Shown here: positions 31,678 to 40,696 of the stretch, one piece after another
Layout: each line of letters opens with the position of its first letter
How positions within the stretch are numbered: the first letter of the stretch is position 1
Notes under the pieces: model-generated
The model's database searches: none
What the model was told of the DNA's origin: nothing
What the model saw: the letters and a program-made list of their open reading frames with translations, nothing else
DNA from: Metasolibacillus meyeri
GTDB lineage: Bacteria; Bacillota; Bacilli; Bacillales_A; Planococcaceae
NCBI RefSeq assembly: GCF_003049505.1
Contig: NZ_PYWN01000036.1
Location: forward strand, 20,614-84,613
Direction of reading: 5' to 3'
Length of the DNA stretch: 64,000 nucleotides
Position numbers and translations under genes: made by a program

Positions 31678-32601
31678 ATGGCAAATTCGATTGCATATGC
31701 AACTATCTTTCAGCAAGAGCTAGACAAGCAGCTATTAGTTGGCGCAACATCTGGCTGGATGGAACCAAATTCAAGACTGGTCAAATATAACGGCGGTAAC
31801 GAAGTGAAAATCCCAAACATCTTAATGGATGGCTTAGGGGACTATGACCGAGCAGACGGGTTTGTCAAAGGCTCTGTCACGATGACATGGCAAACACATG
31901 AGCTGACACAAGACCGTGGTCGTACATTTTCGATTGACTCAATGGACGTGGATGAATCTAATTTTGTCGTCACGGCAGGGGCTGTTATGGGAGAGTTCCA
32001 GCGTACAAAGGTTATCCCTGAATTGGACGCATATCGCTACAGCAAAATTGCAGCACTTGCCATCGCTGCAAGCAAAGCATCGGGTGGCTATAATCCTACC
32101 GATACAACAATTTTAAATAAATTGTTGTACGATATTGCCATAATGCAAGACCAAATTGGTGAGGGTGATTCACTAGTTTTAACTTTGCCTTACACAGTAG
32201 CAGCCATTTTAGATAGCAACACAACTATCCAAAAACGCCTTGATGTAATTGAATTTGAGCAGGGCGGCATTAAAACAAAAGTTAAGGCATTGGACGGGCA
32301 TCCAATTATTCGCGTCCCTTCTACGCGTTTGCAAACAGCGTATGAATTTATGGATGGAGAAACGGCTGGTCAAGAGCAAGGCGGATTTAAAGCAGCATCG
32401 GACGCTAAAAATATTAACTGGATTATTAGCGCACGTAATGCACCAATCGCGATTTCAAAAACCGATAAAGTGCGCGTATTTGACCCTAACACGAATCAAA
32501 ATGCCGATGCCTGGAAGCTTGATTACCGTCAATATCACGATTTATGGATTCCAGCAAATAAGTTTTCAGGCGTGTTCGTCAACATCAAGGAGGCATTGTA
32601 G
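31678..32601 (+). CDS. Major capsid protein
   Basis: A 307-residue HK97-fold capsid protein. Features are SIAYATIFQQELDKQLL at the N-terminus, EVKIPNILMDGLGDYDR, an E-loop-like segment with TWQTHELTQDRGRTFSID, and the C-terminal NINWIISARNAPIAISKTDKVRVF common in Firmicute phage capsids. Position after the scaffold is diagnostic. RBS AGGAGGGG. Confidence 0.88.
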   Translation: MANSIAYATIFQQELDKQLLVGATSGWMEPNSRLVKYNGGNEVKIPNILMDGLGDYDRADGFVKGSVTMTWQTHELTQDRGRTFSIDSMDVDESNFVVTAGAVMGEFQRTKVIPELDAYRYSKIAALAIAASKASGGYNPTDTTILNKLLYDIAIMQDQIGEGDSLVLTLPYTVAAILDSNTTIQKRLDVIEFEQGGIKTKVKALDGHPIIRVPSTRLQTAYEFMDGETAGQEQGGFKAASDAKNINWIISARNAPIAISKTDKVRVFDPNTNQNADAWKLDYRQYHDLWIPANKFSGVFVNIKEAL

Positions 32602-32745
32602 ATGTATAAATTACGCAAACATAATGTAGTCAAAACAGTTGATACCATCCCAAAACGCGACACCCTACTTGCAAAGGGCTTTCAGTTGGTGGAAGAGGTA
32701 AAAAAGCCTACTATTAAAAAGGCTGAAAAAGAGGATGATACGTAA
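32602..32745 (+). CDS. Small head-region protein
   Basis: A 47-residue basic ORF (starts MYKLRKHNVVKTV, ends KAEKEDDT) between capsid and connector genes, with AAGGAGG upstream. Its TAA overlaps the next ATG (TAATG). Probably a head-decoration or hinge protein; unknown. Confidence 0.6.
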   Translation: MYKLRKHNVVKTVDTIPKRDTLLAKGFQLVEEVKKPTIKKAEKEDDT

Positions 32746-33050
32746 TGAACACCGTATTGGAACGTGTAAAAATTCGTTTAGGTATCGCTACGGACGATGG
32801 GCAGCACGACCAGCTGCTCATCATCCAAATTGAAGACGCAGAAAGCTTCTTTAAAGACTATTGCAAGCGGCGTGATGTACCCTTGCAAGCACAGCCTATC
32901 ATTGAAAAGTTGATTGTAGAACTACGAGAAAGTCACGGCGGCATCCAGAGCGAAAAAATCGGCGATACAAGCACCAGTTACTTTGAAAACATCATATCCA
33001 CTGAATTAAAGCAGCAACTCAACCGCTATCGCAAAACACTCATCGTGTAG
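32745..33050 (+). CDS. Head-tail connector (gp6-like DNA packaging protein)
   Basis: A 101-residue protein with the pattern RVKIRLGIATDDGQHDQLLIIQIEDAE followed by helices, as in phage_connect_1/gp15-like adaptor proteins that extend the portal. Position after the capsid gene agrees. Confidence 0.72.
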   Translation: MNTVLERVKIRLGIATDDGQHDQLLIIQIEDAESFFKDYCKRRDVPLQAQPIIEKLIVELRESHGGIQSEKIGDTSTSYFENIISTELKQQLNRYRKTLIV

Positions 33051-33061
33051 GAGGTGCAGCC

Positions 33062-33412
33062 ATGAGACGCAGCCGTTTAGCAGAGCGTTACTATACAGAC
33101 CGTGCGCGGATATCTCGTAAAGAGGACTATGAAACTTCCTATGGTGAAACGAGACTACAGCCCGATATATTGGTTTACGATGATGTACCTTGTCGCATTT
33201 CACAAAAAGCTTTACCAAGCAATATGCAAACAGACACAGTAAATAAAATCAGCTATGAAACCAAGCTATTTATTGCGTCCCAGTACAACATCAAACAAGG
33301 TGACAAAATCACCGTAAAAAGAGGCTTATCCACACATTTATACACAGCGGGGGAGCCTTTTTTTTATGCAGATCATCAAGAAATTAGTTTGCAACGGGAG
33401 GATAAAGCCTAA
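33062..33412 (+). CDS. Head closure/minor capsid protein
   Basis: A 116-residue beta-rich protein with YTDRARISRKEDY..YGETRL, DVPCRIS and KQGDKITVKRG, typical of small head-completion (stopper) proteins in SPP1/PBSX-like phages. GGAGGTG upstream; ends in a 1-bp overlap (TAATG) with the HK97-gp10-like gene. Confidence 0.68.
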   Translation: MRRSRLAERYYTDRARISRKEDYETSYGETRLQPDILVYDDVPCRISQKALPSNMQTDTVNKISYETKLFIASQYNIKQGDKITVKRGLSTHLYTAGEPFFYADHQEISLQREDKA

Positions 33413-33885
33413 TGTTTGAATTTGGAGAAATGCGTGCATTAGCAGGTCGGTTAGAGCAATTTATTAATGGTGGGCAAACTGAGGCTTTCATGCGAGAGTG
33501 TTTAATTGAATTAGCAAAGAAACTGTGGAAGAAAACCAAAAATAAGACACCGTTTAATACTGGATTGCTACGAAATACTTGGCAGATCGGGTCAATATCT
33601 AAAATTGGAGATATATACGAAATCGAAGTATATAACGATACAGAGTACGCAGAATTCGTGGAATATGGCTTCAAGGCTCACTGGGTTCCAGGGCGCTGGG
33701 AAGGTCATCAATTTGTTTATGATCCAAACGAAAGAAAAAGTGGTATGTTCGTTGGTAAGCCTGGCACGTACGTTGAAGGTAAATTTATGATGAAACTTTC
33801 TGAACAAGAGCTAGAGAGGGAAATGGAACACTTCTTACAACGGAAACAAGAGCAGTTTTTAAGGGAAATGCTGGGGGGAGATTGA
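33412..33885 (+). CDS. HK97 gp10-like tail completion protein
   Basis: A 157-residue protein. KTKNKTPFNTGLLRNTWQIGSI and NDTEYAEFVEYGFKAHW are characteristic of the HK97 gp10 family that links the tail to the head-closure ring. The C-terminus is a helical, Gln/Glu-rich tail. Confidence 0.78.
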   Translation: MFEFGEMRALAGRLEQFINGGQTEAFMRECLIELAKKLWKKTKNKTPFNTGLLRNTWQIGSISKIGDIYEIEVYNDTEYAEFVEYGFKAHWVPGRWEGHQFVYDPNERKSGMFVGKPGTYVEGKFMMKLSEQELEREMEHFLQRKQEQFLREMLGGD

Positions 33886-33887
33886 TA

Positions 33888-34358
33888 TTGACTATAACAG
33901 TTAACATGGTAAGAAATGCTGTGATTGCAAAGTTAAATACTTTCTTTCCTAGCCCTGCTTACAAAAAATATGGAGAAGAAATTGCACAAGGCTTTCAAGC
34001 ACCTTGTTTTTTTATCAAACTGTTTCCAGTGCAGCAAACACAAATAATGGGAAGAAGATACTCTCGTCAGCATACTTTTAATGTGCATTATTTTCCATCT
34101 ACAGATTACACCAATGAAGAAATGCATAATATTGCAGAGCAACTATATGAGATTTTGGAGTATATTTCTTCATCGACTATACCCATACGTGGAACAAAGA
34201 TGAAGCATGAAATCCATGACAGTGTATTGCACTTTTGGGTGGAATATAGCTTTGATGTATATAAACCAATTGAAGAAATCAAAATGCAAGGATTGGAGGT
34301 CGTTGATTTTGACACAAGAGACAACAGACAAACCAAAGATAACGAAACAAATAACTAA
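33888..34358 (+). CDS. Tail terminator/completion protein
   Basis: A 156-residue protein with ITVNMVRNAVIAKLNTFFP, YGEEIAQGFQAPCFFIKL and RRYSRQHTFNVHYFP, the layout of DUF6838-type tail-completion proteins of contractile Firmicute phages. The TTG at 33888 is placed 8 bp after GGGGGAG; a TTG two codons upstream is too close. Confidence 0.68.
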   Translation: MTITVNMVRNAVIAKLNTFFPSPAYKKYGEEIAQGFQAPCFFIKLFPVQQTQIMGRRYSRQHTFNVHYFPSTDYTNEEMHNIAEQLYEILEYISSSTIPIRGTKMKHEIHDSVLHFWVEYSFDVYKPIEEIKMQGLEVVDFDTRDNRQTKDNETNN

Positions 34359-34509
34359 AAAATTTTCAAAAGCCGCTTTTTTAGAAAGTGCAGCCACTAC
34401 TAAAGAGCGCTTAGAGTATGAAGTTGTACTACAAGGTGGCACAACGTATACCAAAGCAGAGGCAGATAAGCTGGTTGCAGAATGGAAACAGAAAGGAGTG
34501 AACTTCTAA
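34309..34509 (+). CDS. Small protein preceding the tail sheath
   Basis: A 66-residue basic protein (MTQETTDKPKITKQ..., ending EWKQKGVNF) that starts at TTG with GGAGGT 8 bp upstream. Contains FLESAATTKERLEYEVVLQ. It matches the small ORF usually found before the sheath gene in PBSX-like tails. Its TAA overlaps the sheath ATG. Confidence 0.62.
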   Translation: MTQETTDKPKITKQITKKFSKAAFLESAATTKERLEYEVVLQGGTTYTKAEADKLVAEWKQKGVNF

Positions 34510-35804
34510 TGGGTGGCACATGGGAAACGCAAAATAAAGTACGCCCTGATGCGTACATTAATTTCGAAACCAACAGCCTTAATACAATGGGACTGGACTC
34601 TAACGGTGCACTGGCTATTCCAGTAGCACTAGATTGGGGTGAGGTCGGTAAGTTCATTAAACTATCGACCAACACAAAATTTAAAGCATTGTTTGGGAAG
34701 TCGCTTGCAGAGATTCTACCAGTTAGAGAGGCGTTTAAGGCAACAAGCAATATCTTTCTTTACAACTTAAATGGCGTGGGGGAAAAGGCAAAGTCGACAG
34801 CAGAAGAGTTTACGGCAACAGCAACATATGGCGGCGCAGATGGAAACAAGATACATGTAACGGTCACTGTAGGTCTAGATGCCACTGCAACAATCAAAAC
34901 ATTTTTTGAGGCTTCGCAGGTAGATTCTCAAAAGGTAACAAATTTCTCTGAATTAAAAGCAAATGACTATGTAGTATTTTCAGGAAGCTTACCAAACGCG
35001 GATGTAACATTGACATTGGCAGGCGGAACAACTGTAGCAGCAACAAATGAATCCATTTCAGAGTTTGCTTCTGCTTTGGACACGCTAGATTTTAAAGTAG
35101 TGGTATTTGGTACAGAAGACACAACGACTAAATCGCTATTAGCATTAAAGGCAAAAGAGCTACGGGAGCAATCAGGGAAGCGAGTTACTTTTGTCACAAA
35201 TGGCTATAATGCAGCAGACCATGAAAGTACCGTATCTATTAAAAATGGTGTCACATTAGATGGTGGCGAGGTATTAACTGCAAAAGAAGCTGTCTATTGG
35301 TTTGCGGCTGCATTCGCTGCGTCTACAGTCGGCTCACTCACATACGCTGTATATCCTGGTGCAATCATGGCAGAAATCATGACTAATGACGAGATTATTC
35401 AAGCCTTACGTGACGGTCATATTGTCTATTCATCTAACAATGATGAGATTGTCGTAGAGCAAGATATTAATACCTTCCGTTCCTTCACACCGAAAAAGAA
35501 TCAAGATTTCCGTAAAGGCAAGATTGATCGCGGGATGTCCATCATTGAAAACAATGCGCGGCATATTTTCCGCAAGTATTTCATTGGTAAAGTGAATAAC
35601 CATGATGATGGACGAGATTTATTTAAGAAGCAGCTAATGAAAACGGCACTTGATCCATATGTTCGATTAGGCGTAATTGATTCCTATTTACCAGAAGACA
35701 TTGTAATTGAACAAGGCGATGAAAAAGATGCTGTGTTACTTGTTATGGGCATTAAATTTATCGATGCAATGGAAAAATTATATATGCGAGTGGAATGTAA
35801 ATAA
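34509..35804 (+). CDS. Contractile tail sheath protein (XkdK-like)
   Basis: A 431-residue sheath subunit. The start GGTWETQNKVRPDAYINFE is typical; a variable inserted domain lies at about 85-160, and the conserved C-terminal wedge is at about 265-425 (FIGKVNNHDDGRDLFKKQL, LGVIDSYLPEDIVIEQG). Shows that the phage is a myovirus with a contractile tail. AAAGGAG upstream. Confidence 0.9.
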   Translation: MGGTWETQNKVRPDAYINFETNSLNTMGLDSNGALAIPVALDWGEVGKFIKLSTNTKFKALFGKSLAEILPVREAFKATSNIFLYNLNGVGEKAKSTAEEFTATATYGGADGNKIHVTVTVGLDATATIKTFFEASQVDSQKVTNFSELKANDYVVFSGSLPNADVTLTLAGGTTVAATNESISEFASALDTLDFKVVVFGTEDTTTKSLLALKAKELREQSGKRVTFVTNGYNAADHESTVSIKNGVTLDGGEVLTAKEAVYWFAAAFAASTVGSLTYAVYPGAIMAEIMTNDEIIQALRDGHIVYSSNNDEIVVEQDINTFRSFTPKKNQDFRKGKIDRGMSIIENNARHIFRKYFIGKVNNHDDGRDLFKKQLMKTALDPYVRLGVIDSYLPEDIVIEQGDEKDAVLLVMGIKFIDAMEKLYMRVECK

Positions 35805-35819
35805 AGGAGGCAGGCTTCA

Positions 35820-36284
35820 ATGGTAAATGTAATGCAAACGAAAGATGCCATGAGCTCGCGTGAAGGCTTGCTCTACATCACAATTGACAATCAAACTTAT
35901 GAATTTGCGGAAATTTTGAAGTTTAAAGCGGAAATTGAATATAACAAAGTCGAAGTAAAACGCTTGAATGCCCGTATGGAAGGCTCTAAAATCGTTGGAG
36001 CAAAGGGAACAGGTGAGATGACGGTTTATTATCATCGCCCAGAAATCCGCGCAATGGCTATGGAATACCTTCGTTCAGGTAAATCGCCTATGTTTGATGC
36101 AAACGTAGTAAATGCTGATGTGACAAGCGCAGCTGGCAAGCAAACGGTCGATGTACGTAATATTGTGCCTAATAAAACGCTTTTAGCTATGTTGGATGCT
36201 GAGAGTGCAGATACGTTAAAAGATGAATTTTCTTTTACATTTGATGACTTCAATTTAATTAACCAGTTTAATGTAATTCAATAA
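35820..36284 (+). CDS. Tail tube protein (XkdM-like)
   Basis: A 154-residue tube subunit with KDAMSSREGLLYITIDNQTY, a long hairpin (KVEVKRLNARMEGSKIVG) and FTFDDFNLINQF at the C-terminus, as in PBSX XkdM/phage tail core proteins. Strong AAAGGAGG RBS. It follows the sheath gene as expected. Confidence 0.88.
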   Translation: MVNVMQTKDAMSSREGLLYITIDNQTYEFAEILKFKAEIEYNKVEVKRLNARMEGSKIVGAKGTGEMTVYYHRPEIRAMAMEYLRSGKSPMFDANVVNADVTSAAGKQTVDVRNIVPNKTLLAMLDAESADTLKDEFSFTFDDFNLINQFNVIQ

Positions 36285-36299
36285 CAGGAGGAAACAGCC

Positions 36300-36701
36300 A
36301 TGAGTAAATTCAAAGCATTTATGAAAGAAAACGTAGCAGAAAGGGACTTAGTGGATTTATTATTACCGCGCTTTGGAGAGCCTATTAAATTACGCCCTAT
36401 TTCATCAGACGAATCAGATGCAATTAATGAGCGCTGTTTTAAAAATGTGCCAGGAAAAAAAGGACGTCAGGAGCGTGTATTTGACCCTGTAGCCTATAAT
36501 CGCCGCACGAATGTGGCATCTATTGTATATCCCGATTTAAACGATAGAGAGCTTCAGCAGTCTTACGGGGTGCGCGGTGCAGAGGCACTATACGGCAAAC
36601 TCTTTTTAGCAGGGGAAGCTGCGCAAATTTCGGAGAAGGTGCAAGAAATTAGCGGGCTAGATGAATCGCTTGAAGATCAAATTGAAGAAGCAAAAAACTA
36701 A
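36300..36701 (+). CDS. Tail assembly chaperone, short form (XkdN-like)
   Basis: A 133-residue chaperone that coats the tape measure during tail assembly. YPDLNDRELQQSYG and the G/D-rich terminus match XkdN-type proteins. Its last sense codons are GCA AAA AAC followed by TAA, a perfect -1 slippery heptamer at 36692-36698. RBS ACAGGAGGAAA. Confidence 0.82.
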   Translation: MSKFKAFMKENVAERDLVDLLLPRFGEPIKLRPISSDESDAINERCFKNVPGKKGRQERVFDPVAYNRRTNVASIVYPDLNDRELQQSYGVRGAEALYGKLFLAGEAAQISEKVQEISGLDESLEDQIEEAKN

Positions 36702-36874
36702 TTCAGGGCGATGACGATGAGAGTGACGGCTTGGCATTTTATGCTCATGTAGCGCTCCATCGTTTTCATATGTCGCCCATGGAATTTTTAGGGATGTCTA
36801 AGAAAGAGCAGGCTTTTATGATTGCTAGTATTGATATAGAGTTAGAAAAAGAAGTAAAAGCATCGAAAAAGTGA
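36300..36874 (+). CDS. Tail assembly chaperone, long form by -1 ribosomal frameshift
   Basis: After a -1 slip on A AAA AAC (36692-36698) translation continues CTA ATT CAG ... for 58 codons to TGA at 36872-36874, adding LIQGDDDESDGLAFYAHVAL and FHMSPMEFLGMSKKEQAF. The extension has no start codon or RBS of its own and resembles the second tail chaperone ORF of PBSX/lambda-like phages (GT form). Product is about 191 residues. Coordinates span both frames. Confidence 0.85.
36692..36698 (+). promoter_or_regulatory. Programmed -1 frameshift site A AAA AAC
   Basis: The heptamer is in phase with the zero frame (gcA AAA AAC TAA). This is among the most efficient bacterial slippery sequences. Immediate stop codon downstream and an open -1 frame support real recoding. 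Confidence 0.88.
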
Positions 36875-36926
36875 TGGATAAATATTCCCTCTTTATGTAT
36901 ATTTGTTATAAAAGGGGGAGTTGCTA

Positions 36927-37289
36927 ATGGCTCAAAATAAAGTAATCGCTGGGGAATATGAGGGCAAAAATATTATGCTCAGCCAGCAAGGTATTTTTAG
37001 CAAACAGGGTGTTTTTTTATTTACGGGATTCACGAAAAAATTCCCTTTAAATAAAGAAACAGTAGAATCGTATGAATTAATTACAGAAGAACATCGTAAA
37101 AGCGCAGTTTCTGGCGTATCACGTGGATTAGTAGGGGGCGTCCTATTGGGACCAGTTGGACTACTGGCAGGCTTATCTGCAAAAAACAAAGGTACACATA
37201 CACTAGCTGTTGAATTTAAAGATGGGAAAAAAAGTCTAATTGAAGTAGATGAAAAGATTTACAAAATATTTATACAACAAATGTTCTAA
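36927..37289 (+). CDS. Moron between tail chaperone and tape measure; PH-like protein
   Basis: A 120-residue protein. A beta-rich start (KVIAGEYEGKNIMLSQQGIF, FTGFTKKFPLN) leads to a Gly-rich hydrophobic stretch (GLVGGVLLGPVGLLAGL, about 73-89) and a second beta part (THTLAVEFKDGKKSLIEV). It resembles small bacterial PH/YokE-like proteins that associate with membranes. It has its own RBS (AAAGGGGGAG) and terminator and interrupts a gene pair that is normally adjacent. Function unknown. Confidence 0.6.
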   Translation: MAQNKVIAGEYEGKNIMLSQQGIFSKQGVFLFTGFTKKFPLNKETVESYELITEEHRKSAVSGVSRGLVGGVLLGPVGLLAGLSAKNKGTHTLAVEFKDGKKSLIEVDEKIYKIFIQQMF

Positions 37290-37312
37290 GCACTCCAGGT
37301 GAGTGCTTTTTC
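37288..37312 (+). terminator. Short terminator after the moron
   Basis: AAGCACT (37288-37294) pairs with AGTGCTT (37302-37308) followed by T-rich sequence; it includes the last bases of the moron's stop. Confidence 0.65.
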
Positions 37313-37327
37313 TTATGGGGTGAAAAT

Positions 37328-39988
37328 ATGGCAGTACGCACATCATTGACCTTAGCAGATCGAATGACAAGCACCCTTCAGCAGATTATGAAATCTATGA
37401 GTAGTACGATTAAAGTGATGGAACAAATGCATAGTACATCCAGTCAAAGCATGGATATGCGAAGCTTACAACGAGCCAGACGTGATATAGAAAATGCGCA
37501 ATCTGCGTTAAATCGGCTGCAAGAGCAAGCGCGACAAGCTGGAAGTGAAGGACAACGTGCAGGAGATAGGTTGCGGCGGGGCTTGAAGGGGGCAGGGGCA
37601 GATGCTGATGAAGTCACCAGTAAGATACATCAGTTAATCAGCGCTTTAGGTAGTTTAGCACTTACGTATATATCTATTCAGGCACTTGCGAATGGCTTTA
37701 ATAAATTTACAACAGCAGCGGATAACTACACAAATGTAAATGCACGACTATCTAATATTAACGATGGTTTGCAAACACAATCGGAATTGCAAGATAAAAT
37801 ATACAAAGCCGCACAGCGGAGCTTAACTCCTTATAATGATACAGCAGCAGCGGTGGCAAAACTTAATCTACTGGCTAAAGATGCATTCTCAAGCAATGAC
37901 GAAGCAATTCGCTTTACAGAGTTGATGAATAAATCATTTGCCGTTTCAGGAGCAACTACACAAGAAAAGCAAGCTGGTATGTATCAATTAACTCAGGCGA
38001 TGGCATCTGGGCGACTGCAAGGTGACGAATTTCGATCTATTATAGAAAATGCGCCACTTTTAGCACAAGCTATCGCAGAATCAACAGGAAGTAGCATGGC
38101 AGAGCTTAAGAAAATGAGTTCGGAGGGTACAATTACCGCAGATATTATTAAAAAGGCTTTATTTGGAGCAGCTACTGACATAGAAGATAAATTTGCAAAA
38201 ATGCCAATCACATTTGGTGATGCGATAGTCGTCTTTAAAAACTGGGCACAAACAGCGTTTGAGCCTTTGTTTGTTCGATTTAGTCAATTCGTGAATTCTG
38301 ATGCGTTTGGTGTACTAGCTGGTCATGCAATGATATTCGTTAATCTATTTATATCGGGCATATCCTTTGTTTTTTATGCATTAGAAAGTCTTTACAATAT
38401 CATCGGCACAATAGGGCAGTTTATGGTGGAAAATGCAAATTGGGTAGTACCTATCTTGGTTGTACTTGGTGTTGTGATTGGCTCTATAGTCGCTATACTC
38501 ATGCTTAAATACACTTGGTTAGGGTTGGTTAAAATAGCTACTATGGCGTGGGCAGCAGCACAATGGGTAGTAAATGCTGCTTATTTAGCTAGTCCTATTA
38601 CATGGGTCATCATTGGTATTATTGCTGTGATTGTGCTAGTGATTATGGCAATCGTTATGTGGAGTGAACAGACAGCCGCTGTGGTAGGTGCTGTGGCTGG
38701 CTTTTTTGCTGGACTCTGGGCATTTATCCAAAATATTTTCATTGGTCTAGCTAACTTAGTGATCATGGTAGCCGAATTTTTTGTTAACACATGGAATAAA
38801 GGTATCTATTTTATTCAACTAGCGTGGATCGGTCTTAATATCATTATAGGAAAAGTATTAGATGCCATTTTTAACAGCGTTATTACTGTCGCCGAATGGA
38901 TAGCCAATACATTTAACAACATGGTATATGGTGTTAAAATGGCATTTTATTTGATGGGAACAATGATTCTACGCACAATGGGTGGTATTGCTGATGGTGT
39001 ACTAACTGTAATAAATAGGGCACTTGATGGTGTTTCCAATCTCATCAATGGTGCAATAAAGGGTGTTAATACTTTTATAGGGCTTTTGAATAGTGTACTA
39101 GACACTGATTTGTCTACAATCGGTACAGTCGATTTAAAAGTAGGTGACGGTGCGACTAATTTTGCAGAAACAATGGAAAATCTTTTAGAAGCTCCTGAAA
39201 AAGCGGATAAAGTCGTATTTGACCGAATGAATATCACACAGAAATACATGGATAGTGTCACAATACCAGATGCCCCAGTAAAGCAGAAATTTGACCGTTT
39301 TGAGTATAAAAATATAGGTGAGGCATATGACAAAGGGAATGCAGTAGGAAAAGAATTCTCGCAGGGACTCACCGAAAAGATGAGTGGCTTAGTAGATAAA
39401 GCTAAGAGCCTAGCAGGGTTAGGTAAAGAGGATGAAAACAAAGAAAATCCATTCCTTGATCCAAGTAGCTTGTTTGATGATGTGATGAATACAGCTCCAT
39501 CTGAAACAGGCTTAGGTGGTGCGGCAAATGACAAAGATAAGAAGCTAAAAGGCGGTAAGTTGGATAAAGTCGATAAAATTGGCGAGGTAGATTTAGCCAA
39601 TGAATATCTTGAAATTTTTAAGGATATTGCTGAAGGGCGAGCGATTAATAATATCATTTCTTTAACACCGCATTTGCAGGTACAAAATACCTTTGAGGAT
39701 ACAGCAGGCAGTGTATTGAGCAAAGTGTTAAATAAAGTAGGCGATTTAACCAATGTAAGTGCACCTTCTAGGGATGAAGTCAATATTTCCAAAGAAGTAC
39801 GTAATGTCACAAATGCCCCTATTAATAGCTCAAAGCAAACGGTGACAAATCATATTACACACCAACCGCGCATCGAATTTTCTGGCGACATAAGAGAAAC
39901 AGCCGATTTTGAAGAGTTAATGAAAAGAATGACACAATGGCTCAAAGATGAACAAGATCGTTCCGTAGAGGGGGTATATAGGGGATGA
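37328..39988 (+). CDS. Tail tape measure protein
   Basis: An 886-residue tape measure. N-terminal coiled coil (about 25-85); conserved tape-measure N-domain at about 100-310 (LQGDEFRSIIENAPLLAQAI, ITADIIKKALFGA); hydrophobic membrane-spanning block at about 335-560, used for DNA entry through the membrane; disordered, charged C-terminal third. The length fits a tail of roughly 130 nm by the usual 1.5 Angstrom per residue rule. RBS TGGGGTGA. Confidence 0.88.
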   Translation: MAVRTSLTLADRMTSTLQQIMKSMSSTIKVMEQMHSTSSQSMDMRSLQRARRDIENAQSALNRLQEQARQAGSEGQRAGDRLRRGLKGAGADADEVTSKIHQLISALGSLALTYISIQALANGFNKFTTAADNYTNVNARLSNINDGLQTQSELQDKIYKAAQRSLTPYNDTAAAVAKLNLLAKDAFSSNDEAIRFTELMNKSFAVSGATTQEKQAGMYQLTQAMASGRLQGDEFRSIIENAPLLAQAIAESTGSSMAELKKMSSEGTITADIIKKALFGAATDIEDKFAKMPITFGDAIVVFKNWAQTAFEPLFVRFSQFVNSDAFGVLAGHAMIFVNLFISGISFVFYALESLYNIIGTIGQFMVENANWVVPILVVLGVVIGSIVAILMLKYTWLGLVKIATMAWAAAQWVVNAAYLASPITWVIIGIIAVIVLVIMAIVMWSEQTAAVVGAVAGFFAGLWAFIQNIFIGLANLVIMVAEFFVNTWNKGIYFIQLAWIGLNIIIGKVLDAIFNSVITVAEWIANTFNNMVYGVKMAFYLMGTMILRTMGGIADGVLTVINRALDGVSNLINGAIKGVNTFIGLLNSVLDTDLSTIGTVDLKVGDGATNFAETMENLLEAPEKADKVVFDRMNITQKYMDSVTIPDAPVKQKFDRFEYKNIGEAYDKGNAVGKEFSQGLTEKMSGLVDKAKSLAGLGKEDENKENPFLDPSSLFDDVMNTAPSETGLGGAANDKDKKLKGGKLDKVDKIGEVDLANEYLEIFKDIAEGRAINNIISLTPHLQVQNTFEDTAGSVLSKVLNKVGDLTNVSAPSRDEVNISKEVRNVTNAPINSSKQTVTNHITHQPRIEFSGDIRETADFEELMKRMTQWLKDEQDRSVEGVYRG

Positions 39989-40686
39989 TAGGCATTTATT
40001 TAAGTGCGAAAAATGATAAGGAAGGCTTTCGAATTCCTGTCAATCCACCTGAATTGACTTATAAACTAGAGGCGGATGGTGAAGAGTTTCAAGTAGCTAA
40101 ACTCGGCATGGTCGATGTATCCAAGCCGATGAAGTTAAGGGAATTTTCCTTTGCATCATTTTTCCCTGCATCAGAAACGCATTATGCAGAAACCCAATTT
40201 ATAGAGCCGAAAAAATATATCGAGCAAGTCGAGAAGTGGATGGCTGAAGAAACAGTTATCCGCTTTGTTTACGTCGGAGGTTCTTTTGCAATAAATGAGC
40301 AAGTCAAAATTAAATCTTTTGAACCTAAACAACAATTTGGCACAGCAGACGTAGACTACACCATCTCTTTTAAAAAGCATGTGCCATTTGGGTTTAAAAA
40401 GATGGAAATAGTGAAAAAGCCAGTGGCTGCTGTGAAGTCCACAGACAAAAAGTCTGCTGAGAAAGTCGTTAAAAAGCAAGCATCGCGTGAAAGTCCTAAG
40501 CCTGTGCCACAAACATACAGCTTGGTGCGCGGTGACTCTCTATGGAAAATTGCTCAAAAGTATACGGGCAACGGTGCAAATTATAAGGCGTTACAAACGT
40601 TAAATGGCATTAAAGACAGTGATTTGCGAAGACTTCCGATTGGGCTGAAGGTAAAAATTCCTCCTGAATGGACAGCTAAGAAATGA
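39985..40686 (+). CDS. LysM-domain tail protein (XkdP-like)
   Basis: A 233-residue baseplate/hub protein. The N-terminal part (IGIYLSAKNDKEGFRIPVNP) is XkdP-like. A LysM peptidoglycan-binding domain lies at the C-terminus (about 178-228: YSLVRGDSLWKIAQKYTGNG...LKVKIPPEW). It fixes the tail tip to the cell wall. ATGA overlap with the tape measure gene. Confidence 0.85.
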   Translation: MIGIYLSAKNDKEGFRIPVNPPELTYKLEADGEEFQVAKLGMVDVSKPMKLREFSFASFFPASETHYAETQFIEPKKYIEQVEKWMAEETVIRFVYVGGSFAINEQVKIKSFEPKQQFGTADVDYTISFKKHVPFGFKKMEIVKKPVAAVKSTDKKSAEKVVKKQASRESPKPVPQTYSLVRGDSLWKIAQKYTGNGANYKALQTLNGIKDSDLRRLPIGLKVKIPPEWTAKK

Positions 40687-40696
40687 GGTGATGGCG

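Noticed and set aside
31130..31702. 190-codon antisense frame opposite the scaffold gene
   Set aside because: Ala/Ser-rich mirror of a helical Ala/Glu-rich sense protein; no RBS.
38947..39810. 287-codon open frame antisense to the tape measure gene
   Set aside because: Shadow of a strongly coding sense frame; low-complexity Ser/Leu-rich translation and no RBS.
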